Shown here: positions 51,918-60,242 of the stretch, piece after piece
How positions within the stretch are numbered: the stretch's first letter is position 1
How the letters are laid out: every line of letters begins with the position of its first letter
NCBI RefSeq assembly: GCF_022662475.1
Contig: NZ_JAKNQQ010000003.1
Span: 124,001 to 188,000, forward strand
Source of the DNA: Sphingomonas sp. TREG-RG-20F-R18-01
GTDB taxonomy: Bacteria > Pseudomonadota > Alphaproteobacteria > Sphingomonadales > Sphingomonadaceae
Length of the DNA: 64,000 nucleotides
Reading direction: 5' to 3'
Position numbers and translations under genes: made by a program
Notes under the pieces: model-generated
Databases searched by the model: none
What the model was told of the DNA's origin: nothing
Seen by the model: only the letters and a program-made list of their open reading frames with translations

Positions 51918-52439
51918 TCAGGCAGTAGCCGTCCCTGCCTCACGTGCGATATCTGCGCTCAGGATCGCGAGGTCGTGCGGGTTGCCCTGTCGGTCGCGGA
52001 CCTGGTCGCGAAGCAAGGCTTCGGCGCGAAACCCCAGGCTTTCGAACAGCATGACGGAACCGATCTGGTCCGGCGTCATGTTCGCCACCAGCTTGCGCAA
52101 CCCGCGCTCGCGCGCGATGACGTAGATACCCTCGAGCAGATCACGGCCGACGCCAGCGCCCCTGCGCGTGGGCGTCACCAGCAATCGCACCTCACCGACG
52201 TGCGTGCTCCAGCCTAGCGGATCACACACGAGCGCCGCAGTGCCCACCAGCTGGTCGTTTTCCTCGGCGACGAGACCATCGATATAGCCCGCTTCCATTG
52301 CCTCGACCCATGCCGCGACCACGCGCGGATGTTTCAAGTCGCGCCCTAGAAACAACAGGTCATGTTCCGGCAGCCGCTGAGCGAACGCGATCATCGCGGG
52401 CTGATCGTCGGCAGTGAAACGACGGATGCGATGGCTCAT
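51918..52439 (-). CDS. GNAT-family N-acetyltransferase
   Basis: 173 residues with the GNAT fold: RFTADDQPAMIAFAQRLPEH, LVAEENDQLVGTAALVCDPL, THVGEVRLLVTPTRRGAGVG (acetyl-CoA pyrophosphate loop, R-x-x-G-x-G) and LFESLGFRAEALLRDQ. It acetylates an unknown amine or protein. Start 52439 (MSHRIRR) is preferred over 52448, which would sit too close to its GGGGA. It is followed by a terminator with a T-run. It faces no operon partner. Confidence 0.85.
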   Translation of the reverse strand: MSHRIRRFTADDQPAMIAFAQRLPEHDLLFLGRDLKHPRVVAAWVEAMEAGYIDGLVAEENDQLVGTAALVCDPLGWSTHVGEVRLLVTPTRRGAGVGRDLLEGIYVIARERGLRKLVANMTPDQIGSVMLFESLGFRAEALLRDQVRDRQGNPHDLAILSADIAREAGTATA

Positions 52440-52529
52440 GTCGAACATATCCCCGGCCGATCCCCCGGACGGCCAGTGCCACCGGTCACCTTGGCGCCAC
52501 GCCGATCCATACAGCGTAGCGGCGTAAAG

Positions 52530-54107
52530 TCACCTCATCGTTGCAGAAGCACCGCTCACCGGCTGTGCTGCAGAGGGACGTGGCCCCGCAGGCGTCGGAT
52601 CGAGCAGAGCGTCGCCGCCGAGCACGCGATAGAGCGTGACGCGATTGGTCGCCCCCGTCAGCCGTGTCGAAACCAGCGTGCGCTGTGCCGAATAGAGCGA
52701 ACGCTGGGCGTCGAGACTTTGCAGAAACGTATCGATACCACCGCGATAGCGCGCATCGGACAACCGGTAGTTGTCGGTAGCAGCCGCCGACAGCGCTATC
52801 TGGGCTGCCAGCTGACGGTCGATGGTACCCCGGCGCGCCAGACCATCGGCCACTTCGCTAAAGGCCGTCTGGATCGTCTTTTCATAAGTCGCGAGGGCCG
52901 CATCGCGTTGCGCACGCGTCTGCGCGACGCCAGCACGCGCAGCACCGGCTGAAAAGATCGAATAGCTCGCACTGGGCGCTACCGAATAGTTGAAAGCCCC
53001 GCCCGTAAACAGGCTTGTCAGCGACGTGCTTGCCAAGCCGGCGAGCGCCGTGAGCGAAATTCGCGGGAACAGGGCGGCACGTGCCGCACCGATTTCTGCG
53101 TTCGTCGCGCGCAGCTCATATTCGGCTTGCAGTACGTCCGGACGACGGAACAGGATGGTTGAGTTGAGCCCTGCCGGCAGTTCGGCGACGGTCGGCGCGG
53201 CCTCCTCGATCGACTTCGGCAGTAGCGAAGGGTCGACCGGGGCACCCACCAGCAGCTGCAACGCGTTGACGTCCTGGGCGACGAGCGTCGTCTGCGTGGC
53301 AAGATCCGACTGGGCGGTCTGCAGCACGATCTGCGCCTGCGCGAGATCGGTCCGTGGCGCAATTCCGCCGTCAAGCCGCGCCCGGGTCAGGTTGACGCTG
53401 GTCTGGGCGATCGCTGCGGTCTCCCGCGCGATCTTGAGGAGGCTCACGTCAAAGGCATAGGTCAACCAGGCGGTCGCGATATCCCCGACCAGCGTAAGGC
53501 GCGTCGCACGCGCGGCAGCTTCGGTCGCGAAGTACCGGTTCTGCGCGGCGGTGGTCAGCGATCTCACGCGCCCGAACAAGTCGATCTCGAACGCGGTAAT
53601 GCCGAGGTTGGCGGAAAAGGTGTTCCGGACGCCGCTCGTCGACGTCGTCGTGATGCCAGTGCCGGTCCCGTTTCCGGTGCCGACGCCGGTCGTCGGGTCG
53701 GTCGTTCCGGTTGACCCGGTCGATCCGGTCGTCGTGCCCGTTCCGGTGGTCGTGGTGGTCGCTCCGTTGCCGCTGTCGCGATGTGTGAAGCTCCCGGATA
53801 CTGCGAGTTCGGGAAGCAGCTCGGCGCGCTGGATGCGATACTGGGCGCGCGCCGTCTCGATGTTCGCCGCAGCGAGGCGTAGGTCGCGATTGTTGGCGAG
53901 TGCTTCGACGATGATCTGCTGCAATCGCGGGTCCCGAAAGATGTCGCGATACGAAATGCTGGGCAGTGCCGCCTCGCTCCGGCGTAGATAGGCGTCGCCG
54001 CTGGGCCAGCTTGGCGGTACCGGCAGTTCGGGCCGCACGTATTTCGGAGCCATCGAACAAGCCGATACGGCAGCGAGCGACACGCCGAGCAGGATCTTGC
54101 GCATCAT
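52530..54107 (-). CDS. RND efflux outer-membrane lipoprotein (OprM/NodT type) with low-complexity surface loop
   Basis: 525 residues. The lipobox region LAAVSACSMAP near residue 17 marks a lipoprotein. The TolC/OprM duplicated pattern is visible: ANNRDLRLAAANIETARAQY, LLPELAVSGSFTHRD (first barrel strand), FSANLGITAFEIDLFGRVRS (second strand), and DVLQAEYELRATNAEIGAAR with LFPRISLTALAGLAS (repeat). Between the first two strands lies a 50-residue insert, residues 111-160, almost purely Thr, Gly, Ser and Val. By family topology this is the first extracellular loop. The rest is standard length. It is the third gene of an RND operon, overlapping the pump stop by ATGA. Confidence 0.9.
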   Translation of the reverse strand: MMRKILLGVSLAAVSACSMAPKYVRPELPVPPSWPSGDAYLRRSEAALPSISYRDIFRDPRLQQIIVEALANNRDLRLAAANIETARAQYRIQRAELLPELAVSGSFTHRDSGNGATTTTTGTGTTTGSTGSTGTTDPTTGVGTGNGTGTGITTTSTSGVRNTFSANLGITAFEIDLFGRVRSLTTAAQNRYFATEAAARATRLTLVGDIATAWLTYAFDVSLLKIARETAAIAQTSVNLTRARLDGGIAPRTDLAQAQIVLQTAQSDLATQTTLVAQDVNALQLLVGAPVDPSLLPKSIEEAAPTVAELPAGLNSTILFRRPDVLQAEYELRATNAEIGAARAALFPRISLTALAGLASTSLTSLFTGGAFNYSVAPSASYSIFSAGAARAGVAQTRAQRDAALATYEKTIQTAFSEVADGLARRGTIDRQLAAQIALSAAATDNYRLSDARYRGGIDTFLQSLDAQRSLYSAQRTLVSTRLTGATNRVTLYRVLGGDALLDPTPAGPRPSAAQPVSGASATMR

Positions 54108-57100
54108 GCCGTTGCCTCCGGGCGGTCTGCAGTTCGGGGGGCAGGGGGGCCGTAGGCCTCCGGCTGGCGTGGTGTGTCGGGCGAGTCGTGATGGAAGTGC
54201 TTGAGCACATCGCGTGTGCCGCGGCGAACCAGAACGAAGAACAGCGGAATGTAGAAGATCGCAAGGATCGTGGCCGTCAGCATCCCGCCGATCACCGCCG
54301 TACCGATCGCGATACGACTGTTTGCGCCCGCGCCGGTCGAGATGGCCAACGGCAGAACGCCGAAGATGAACGCAAAGCTGGTCATCAAAATCGGGCGCAG
54401 TCGGATGCGGGCCGCTTCGAGTGCGGCTTCGATGACACGCTTGCCCTGCTTCTCCGCCTGTTCCGCGAACTCGATCATCAGGATCGCGTTCTTCGCCGCC
54501 AGACCCATGGTGGTGAGCAATCCGATCTGCAGGTAAACGTCGTTCTGCAGCCCGCGCAGCGTCACGGCGAAGACAGCGCCGACCAGGCCGAGCGGAATGA
54601 TCAGCAGCACCGCCACCGGGATCGTCCAGCTCTCATACAACGCGGCAAGGCAGAGAAACACGACCAGCAGCGAGATGGCATACAGGAACGGCGCCTGCCC
54701 GGACGACAACCGCTCCTGATAGGACAGCCCGGCCCAGGCCACGCTCGTTCCCGGATATTTGGCGGCGAGTTCGGTCATCCGGTTCATCGCCTGGCCGGAG
54801 CTCTGTCCGGGCGCCGCCTGCCCCGAGAGCTCGTAGGACGAAATTCCGGAGAATCGCGCGAGCGAGGGCGGTGCCTTGCTCCACGAAATGGTCGAAAAGG
54901 CCGAGAACGGAGCCATTGTCCCGGTCGTGCCGCGCACGAACCATTTCGACAGATCGTCCGGCGACGACCGATAGGGCGCGTCGCCTTGGACGTACACGCG
55001 CTTCACACGGCCGCGATCGTTGAAATCGTTGACATAGCTGCCGCCCCAGGCGGTCGACAGCGTCGCATTCACATTGGCCTGCGTCAGCCCCAACGTACTC
55101 AGCTTCTGGGAATCCAGCGCAACCTGTAGCGTCGGCTGGTCGTCGAGGTCGGTCGGTCGTATCGCCGCAAGCGTGGGGTCGGCGCGCGCGGCGGCCAGAA
55201 GGCCGTCGCGTGCGGCCTTGAATTGCTCGCGGCTCAACCCGCCGCTGTTCTGCAGCTCCATCGTGAAGCCGTTCGACTGACCGAGGCCCCGGACCGCGGA
55301 CGGCACGGTCGCATAGAATTCCACGTCGCGAAGACCGCCGAGCGCCTTGGTCGCGCGTTGCGTGATCGCGTCGGCACCGTTTTCGGTGCCCTTGCGATCC
55401 GCCCAATCCTTGAGCGCGATGAAACCACGCCCGGCGTTGGAGCCGCCACCGCCATTACCGCCACCCGCGACGGTCAGATACCCGTCGACGTTCTTGGCTT
55501 CCGGGCCCGCGAAGTATTTCTCGATCTGCAACTGCGCAACGCGCGTCTGGTTCAGCGTGGCCCCCGGCGCGAGATTATACTGGATCTGCGCGATGCCTTG
55601 ATCTTCGGTCGGGAGGAAGCCGGTCGGCAGTCGCACGAACAGCAGCACCAGGACCGCCATGACCCCCGCATAGATCAGCAGGAACAGCCACTTGCGATCC
55701 ACGACGCGCTCGACGGCGCGACCATAGCGGTCGACGGTACGATCGAACCCGTTGTTGAACCAATCCTTCGCGCCTTGGGTCTTGCGGGCGAACCAGCCAT
55801 CCCGCTTCTGATCGCTCTTGCGCTTCAGCAAGGTTGCGGTCAGCGCCGGGGTGAGAACCAGCGCAACCACCACCGACAGGACCATGGCCGACACGATGGT
55901 GATCGAGAACTGGCGGTAGATCACGCCCGTCGATCCGCCGAAGAATGCCATCGGCAGGAACACTGCCGACAATACGAGCGCGATCGCGACGAGCGCTACG
56001 GTGATCTCATCCATCGACTGGATGGTCGCGTCACGCGGCGACATCTCGGGATTCTCTTCGAGTAACCGTTCGACGTTCTCGACCACGACGATCGCGTCGT
56101 CGACGAGCAGCCCGATCGCCAGCACCAGCCCGAACAGCGTCAACGTGTTGATCGAAAAGCCGGCCAGCGCAAAAATCCCGAACGTGCCGAGCAGAACGAC
56201 CGGAACCGCGATCGTCGGGATCAGCGTTGCGCGCCATTTCTGGAGGAACACGAACATGACGATGACGACGAGAATGATCGCCTCGAACAGCGTCTTTTCA
56301 ACTTCCTCGACCGACAGCTTGATGAACGCGGTTGAATCCTGCGGGAAGCTGTAGGCGTAGCCGTTGGGAAACCCCTTCGATGCGCGCTCGATCTCGGCCT
56401 TGACCAATTCCGCTGTCCCGAGCGCGTCGGCGCCCGGCGCCAGGCTGACCGCGATGCCGGCACCCGGGTGTCCGTTGACGCGGCTGGTGACCGCGTAGCT
56501 TTCGGCACCGAGTTCGATGCGGGCGACGTCCGACAGGTGGACGGTCGATCCGTCCGACTGGGTCTTGAGGACGATGTTGCGGAACTGCTCGGGGGTCGAC
56601 AGCCGAGACTGGGAGGTGACGGTCGCGTCGAGCACCTGTTCCGGCGTGTTCGGCACGCCGCCGATCTCGCCCGCCGCAACTTCCGCATTCTGGGCGGTAA
56701 TGGCGGTCGTCACGTCCGACGGCATCAGGCTGTAGCTGGCGAGCCGATTGGGATCGAGCCAGATGCGCATCGCATATTGCGCGCCAAACACGTTGATGTC
56801 GCCAACGCCCTTGATGCGGCCGATGGTGTCCTGCAGATTGGACACCAGATAGTCCGAGACGTCCTGGTTCGTCTGTTTGTCGCTGGTATCGTAGATCGCG
56901 GCGATCAGCAGGAAGTCCGGATTTGACTTGGTGACGGTCAGGCCCTGCTGCTGGACCTGCTGCGGAAGACGCGACAGGGCTTGCTGGACCTTGTTCTGGA
57001 CCTGAACCTGCGCAATGTCCGGATTGGTGCCCTTCGAGAACGTCGCAGCAATCGTCACCTGACCGCGCGACGACGAACTGGTCGAGAAATACAGCAGGCC

Positions 57101-57322
57101 GTCGATGCCGGTGAGCTGCTGTTCGATCACCTGAGCGACCGAGTTTTCAAGAGTTTGCGCGTTGGCACCGGGATAGGTGGCGCGAATGTTGACCTGGGGT
57201 GGCGCGATGTCGGGGAATTGCTCGACCGGCAGCGTGTAGATCGCGCCGATGCCCGCCAGCATGATGATGATCGCGATGACCCAGGCAAAAATCGGCCGGT
57301 CGATGAAGATGCGGGATATCAC
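54104..57322 (-). CDS. RND multidrug efflux pump, inner-membrane subunit (AcrB/MexB-like)
   Basis: 1,072 residues, typical HAE-1 length. N-terminal IFIDRPIFAWVIAIIIMLAG, TLENSVAQVIEQQLTGIDGL, transmembrane motif D (IGLLVDDAIVVVENVER, with the proton-relay Asp pair), and the second-half counterpart IGLLTTMGLAAKNAILMIEF with the essential Lys are all present. Large periplasmic loops carry GGGNGGGGSNAGRG, a Gly-rich flexible stretch in the expected docking region. It exports drugs, bile-type compounds or solvents using the proton gradient. It starts 6 bases after the adaptor gene and overlaps the channel gene by 4. Confidence 0.95.
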   Translation of the reverse strand: MISRIFIDRPIFAWVIAIIIMLAGIGAIYTLPVEQFPDIAPPQVNIRATYPGANAQTLENSVAQVIEQQLTGIDGLLYFSTSSSSRGQVTIAATFSKGTNPDIAQVQVQNKVQQALSRLPQQVQQQGLTVTKSNPDFLLIAAIYDTSDKQTNQDVSDYLVSNLQDTIGRIKGVGDINVFGAQYAMRIWLDPNRLASYSLMPSDVTTAITAQNAEVAAGEIGGVPNTPEQVLDATVTSQSRLSTPEQFRNIVLKTQSDGSTVHLSDVARIELGAESYAVTSRVNGHPGAGIAVSLAPGADALGTAELVKAEIERASKGFPNGYAYSFPQDSTAFIKLSVEEVEKTLFEAIILVVIVMFVFLQKWRATLIPTIAVPVVLLGTFGIFALAGFSINTLTLFGLVLAIGLLVDDAIVVVENVERLLEENPEMSPRDATIQSMDEITVALVAIALVLSAVFLPMAFFGGSTGVIYRQFSITIVSAMVLSVVVALVLTPALTATLLKRKSDQKRDGWFARKTQGAKDWFNNGFDRTVDRYGRAVERVVDRKWLFLLIYAGVMAVLVLLFVRLPTGFLPTEDQGIAQIQYNLAPGATLNQTRVAQLQIEKYFAGPEAKNVDGYLTVAGGGNGGGGSNAGRGFIALKDWADRKGTENGADAITQRATKALGGLRDVEFYATVPSAVRGLGQSNGFTMELQNSGGLSREQFKAARDGLLAAARADPTLAAIRPTDLDDQPTLQVALDSQKLSTLGLTQANVNATLSTAWGGSYVNDFNDRGRVKRVYVQGDAPYRSSPDDLSKWFVRGTTGTMAPFSAFSTISWSKAPPSLARFSGISSYELSGQAAPGQSSGQAMNRMTELAAKYPGTSVAWAGLSYQERLSSGQAPFLYAISLLVVFLCLAALYESWTIPVAVLLIIPLGLVGAVFAVTLRGLQNDVYLQIGLLTTMGLAAKNAILMIEFAEQAEKQGKRVIEAALEAARIRLRPILMTSFAFIFGVLPLAISTGAGANSRIAIGTAVIGGMLTATILAIFYIPLFFVLVRRGTRDVLKHFHHDSPDTPRQPEAYGPPAPRTADRPEATA

Positions 57323-57328
57323 GGCGCG

Positions 57329-58531
57329 TCAGTTCTTTTTCTTGTCGGCGGCGTTACCCTTGCCGGGATCGCGGATCTGTTGCGGCGCATTGGCCGGAAC
57401 CGGCTTGATCACCTGGTTTGGCTTCACCTTCCCGACACCTTGCGTGATGATCTTGTCCCCTGGATTGAGGCCGCTGGTCACGACCCAATTGGTGCCCACG
57501 GTCCGCGTGGTGGTGATGCTCTTCTGCACCGCCTTGTTCCCGGGACCGACGAGGAACACCGTCGCGTTGCCCTTGGCATCCCGCGACACCGCCTGTTGGG
57601 GGACGAGGAATGCGTTGTTGTCGATCGACTGCGCGAAGCTCGCGCGGACGAACATCCCCGGCAACAGCAGGCCGTTGGGATTGGGGAAGCGGGCGCGCAG
57701 CGTCACCGTCCCAGTGGTTGCGTCGACCATCGCTTCGGAGAACTCGACGTCTCCGACCATGCCGTAGTCGCTGCCGTCCTCGAGCTTCAGCCGAACGTCG
57801 GCGCGGCCCGCGGCGGACGACCCGCCACCCGCCAGCGCGCGGCGCAGGCGGAGCAGATCCGCACTGGCCTGCTGAATATCGACGAAGATCGGATCGAGCC
57901 GCTGGATGACGGTCAGCGGATCGGTCTGGCTTGCCGTAACGAGGGCCCCTTCGGTGTAGAGCGAGCGCCCGATCTTGCCGGTAATGGGCGCCGGAACCGT
58001 CGTGAAACGCAGGTTGATCTTCGCCGTGTCCAGCGCCGCGCGGGTCTGCTGGACGGATGCCGCGGCCTGGCGAGCCACGGCTGCCGCATCGGTGTAATCC
58101 TGCGCCGCGACCGCCTGCATGTCCGCAAGCGGCTTGTAGCGGTCCGCCTTGACCTTCGTCGCGGACGCGTTGGCGGCGGCACTCGCGAGATTGGCGGCAG
58201 CCTGATTGGCGGACGCGCGGTACAGGCTCGGGTCGATCTGATACAGCGCCTGTCCCTTGCGGACGATCGATCCCTCCGTGAAGAAGCGCTTGGTGATCAG
58301 ACCGGTAACCTGAGGGCGGACTTCGGAGGTCTGATAGGCCGAGGTACGGCCAGCGAGCTCGGTCACGGTCGGCACGCTGGATTTCTGCACTTCGACATAG
58401 CCGACTTCCGGCGGCCCCTTGGCGCCGCCGCGGCCGCCCTTGGTATCGGTTTTCTGGGCGCATCCGCCGAGGGTGATCGCTGCAAGGCCAAATGCGCCGA
58501 TCGCGCACACGGGAAAAGACCGCAATTTCAT
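57329..58531 (-). CDS. RND efflux periplasmic adaptor lipoprotein (AcrA/MexA-like)
   Basis: 400 residues. The signal ends in lipobox ITLGGC; a Gly-rich segment (KGGRGGAKGPP) follows. Adaptor motifs are VTELAGRTSAYQTSEVRPQV, KRFFTEGSIVRKGQALYQID, an alpha-hairpin coiled coil, LRFTTVPAPITGKIGRSLYT and the C-terminal barrel (GLNPGDKIITQGVGKVKPNQ). It links the AcrB-like pump to the outer-membrane channel. The ATG at 58531 is chosen; an upstream Met at 58582 gives an unlikely pre-signal. It is first in the adaptor-pump-channel operon. No TetR-type repressor gene is adjacent. Confidence 0.93.
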   Translation of the reverse strand: MKLRSFPVCAIGAFGLAAITLGGCAQKTDTKGGRGGAKGPPEVGYVEVQKSSVPTVTELAGRTSAYQTSEVRPQVTGLITKRFFTEGSIVRKGQALYQIDPSLYRASANQAAANLASAAANASATKVKADRYKPLADMQAVAAQDYTDAAAVARQAAASVQQTRAALDTAKINLRFTTVPAPITGKIGRSLYTEGALVTASQTDPLTVIQRLDPIFVDIQQASADLLRLRRALAGGGSSAAGRADVRLKLEDGSDYGMVGDVEFSEAMVDATTGTVTLRARFPNPNGLLLPGMFVRASFAQSIDNNAFLVPQQAVSRDAKGNATVFLVGPGNKAVQKSITTTRTVGTNWVVTSGLNPGDKIITQGVGKVKPNQVIKPVPANAPQQIRDPGKGNAADKKKN

Positions 58532-58664
58532 CCGAGCCGCTGCTCCGCAGGGGTATGCGCCACAGGAGGATACCCTGCGCAATTGTCGCCTAACGAAGCC
58601 TCATAAGGGTTGTTCCGGCGGCGGATCAACTGTCTCGGTACGGCCCTATTGCGCTGCGGGAGAG

Positions 58665-58847
58665 CTACCGCAACTTTGCGATGGTAAGACCGTCCGCTTT
58701 AGCGCGATCCTTGGTCGATTCCTCGCTGCGCTTGAGCGCCTTGGAAATCGCCTTGAGCGCCATGCCCTTCTTGGCAAGCGTGTGCAGTTTCTGGATTTCG
58801 TCCGTCGTCCAGGGCTGGCGATGGCGCTCGAATCGTTCTTCACTCAT
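58665..58847 (-). CDS. Small helix-turn-helix/SANT-like protein (60 aa)
   Basis: A short basic protein: RHRQPWTTDEIQKLHTLAKK, then GMALKAISKALKRSEESTKD, ending RAKADGLTIAKLR. The W-x2-D/E-E-x3-L-x2-L pattern and helix-turn-helix spacing resemble Myb/SANT-type or minimal DNA-binding domains seen in many small alphaproteobacterial proteins. It sits directly upstream of the RND operon in the same direction and divergent from the acyl-CoA dehydrogenase, so it could regulate either. A start at 58880 would add 11 residues; no good ribosome site helps decide. Confidence 0.7.
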   Translation of the reverse strand: MSEERFERHRQPWTTDEIQKLHTLAKKGMALKAISKALKRSEESTKDRAKADGLTIAKLR

Positions 58848-58933
58848 GACGCCATGCGGTATCGCATCGCGCGGCGACATACCATTGCCCGATAGTGGCG
58901 CGACGTTTAGGCGGTGCGCAAAAGGAGATGGAT

Positions 58934-60100
58934 ATGATCGCCGAAATGGACTTCGCGCTGGGCGAAACTGCGGACATGATTCGCGATACGACGCAGCGTT
59001 TCGCCACCGACCGGATTGCGCCGCTGGCGGCGAAGGTCGATGCCGAGGACTGGTTCCCGCAAGCCTTGTGGCCTGAAATGGGGGCGCTTGGGCTACACGG
59101 GATCACCGTCGCCGAGGAGGACGGCGGCCTGGGGCTCGGGTATCTCGAGCATGTGCTGGCGTGCGAGGAGGTTTCGCGCGCGTCGGCGTCGGTCGGTTTG
59201 AGCTATGGCGCGCATTCGAACCTGTGCGTCAACCAGATCGCGCGTTGGGCGTCGCCGGAGCAGAAAGCGAAATATCTCCCCAAGCTGATCTCGGGCAGGC
59301 ATGTCGGCAGTCTGGCGATGTCGGAGGCGGGGGCAGGGTCCGACGTCGTCGGCATGAAGCTCAAGGCGGAGAAGGTGCAGGGCGGCTATGTCCTCAACGG
59401 CACCAAGTTCTGGATCACCAACGCGGCGTATGCGGATACTTTGGTCGTCTATGCCAAGACAGGCGAGGGTTCGCGCGGAATCACCACGTTCCTGATCGAG
59501 AAGGACATGCCGGGCTTCGCGATTGGTCAGAAGATTGACAAGATGGGAATGCGCGGGTCGCCGACCGCCGAGCTCGTCTTCACCGACTGCGAGGTTCCCG
59601 AAGAGAACATCATGGGGCCGGTCAATGGCGGCGTCGGCGTGCTGATGTCGGGGCTCGATTACGAGCGGACCGTGCTCGCCGGGATCCAGCTCGGGATCAT
59701 GCAGGCATGCCTCGACGTGGTGGTGCCCTATGTTCGCGAGCGGCGGCAGTTCGGCAAGCCGATCGGCGCATTCCAGCTGATGCAGGGGAAGATCGCGGAC
59801 ATGTACGTCGCGCTCAATTCGGCGCGGGCCTACGTCTATGCGGTCGCGCGGTCGTGCGATGCGGGGAAGACGACGCGGTTCGACGCGGCGGGGGCGATCC
59901 TGCTCGCGAGCGAGAATGCGGTGCGGGTGGCGAACGAGGCGGTGCAGGCGCTTGGTGGCGCTGGTTATACCAAGGACTGGCCGGTGGAGCGGTTCTACCG
60001 TGACGCCAAGCTGCTCGACATCGGGGCGGGGACCAACGAGATCCGCCGGATGCTGATCGGGCGCGAGCTGATCGGGCATGACGCGCCGAACGCGCAGTAA
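58934..60100 (+). CDS. liuA: Isovaleryl-CoA dehydrogenase
   Basis: A 388-residue acyl-CoA dehydrogenase: FATDRIAPLAAKVDAEDWFP, GLHGITVAEEDGGLGLGYLE, LAMSEAGAGSDVVGMKLKAE and KFWITNAAYADTLVVYAKTG (FAD and substrate loops), and VQALGGAGYTKDWPVERFYR. Isovaleryl-CoA dehydrogenases place the catalytic Glu in helix G; here it is the Glu of LMSGLDYERTVLAGIQLG, which distinguishes it from short- and medium-chain enzymes. It oxidises isovaleryl-CoA to 3-methylcrotonyl-CoA in leucine breakdown, feeding the carboxylase at 62444. The ATG at 58934 has AAGGAG at spacing 6. Confidence 0.92.
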   Translation: MIAEMDFALGETADMIRDTTQRFATDRIAPLAAKVDAEDWFPQALWPEMGALGLHGITVAEEDGGLGLGYLEHVLACEEVSRASASVGLSYGAHSNLCVNQIARWASPEQKAKYLPKLISGRHVGSLAMSEAGAGSDVVGMKLKAEKVQGGYVLNGTKFWITNAAYADTLVVYAKTGEGSRGITTFLIEKDMPGFAIGQKIDKMGMRGSPTAELVFTDCEVPEENIMGPVNGGVGVLMSGLDYERTVLAGIQLGIMQACLDVVVPYVRERRQFGKPIGAFQLMQGKIADMYVALNSARAYVYAVARSCDAGKTTRFDAAGAILLASENAVRVANEAVQALGGAGYTKDWPVERFYRDAKLLDIGAGTNEIRRMLIGRELIGHDAPNAQ

Positions 60101-60115
60101 TACGCCATACTGCTT

Positions 60116-60212
60116 CCCCGGCGAAGGCCGGGGCCCAGTCGAGGGCGGGTCGTGGCAGGTGCTGCGCGCAATGCCATTGGACGCCACCATTGGGCCCCGG
60201 CCTTCGCCGGGG
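60116..60212. repeat. Paired REP-like inverted repeats between convergent genes
   Basis: Two 22-base arms, at 60116-60137 and 60191-60212, are perfect inverse complements. Each arm also folds on itself (CCCCGGC-GAAG-GCCGGGG, 7 bp). It lies between the stops of liuA and the M13 peptidase, so it may end transcription from both sides, like a BIME. Confidence 0.85.
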
Positions 60213-60242
60213 AGGTGCTCAAAGCAAAATCAGGGCCGCGTC

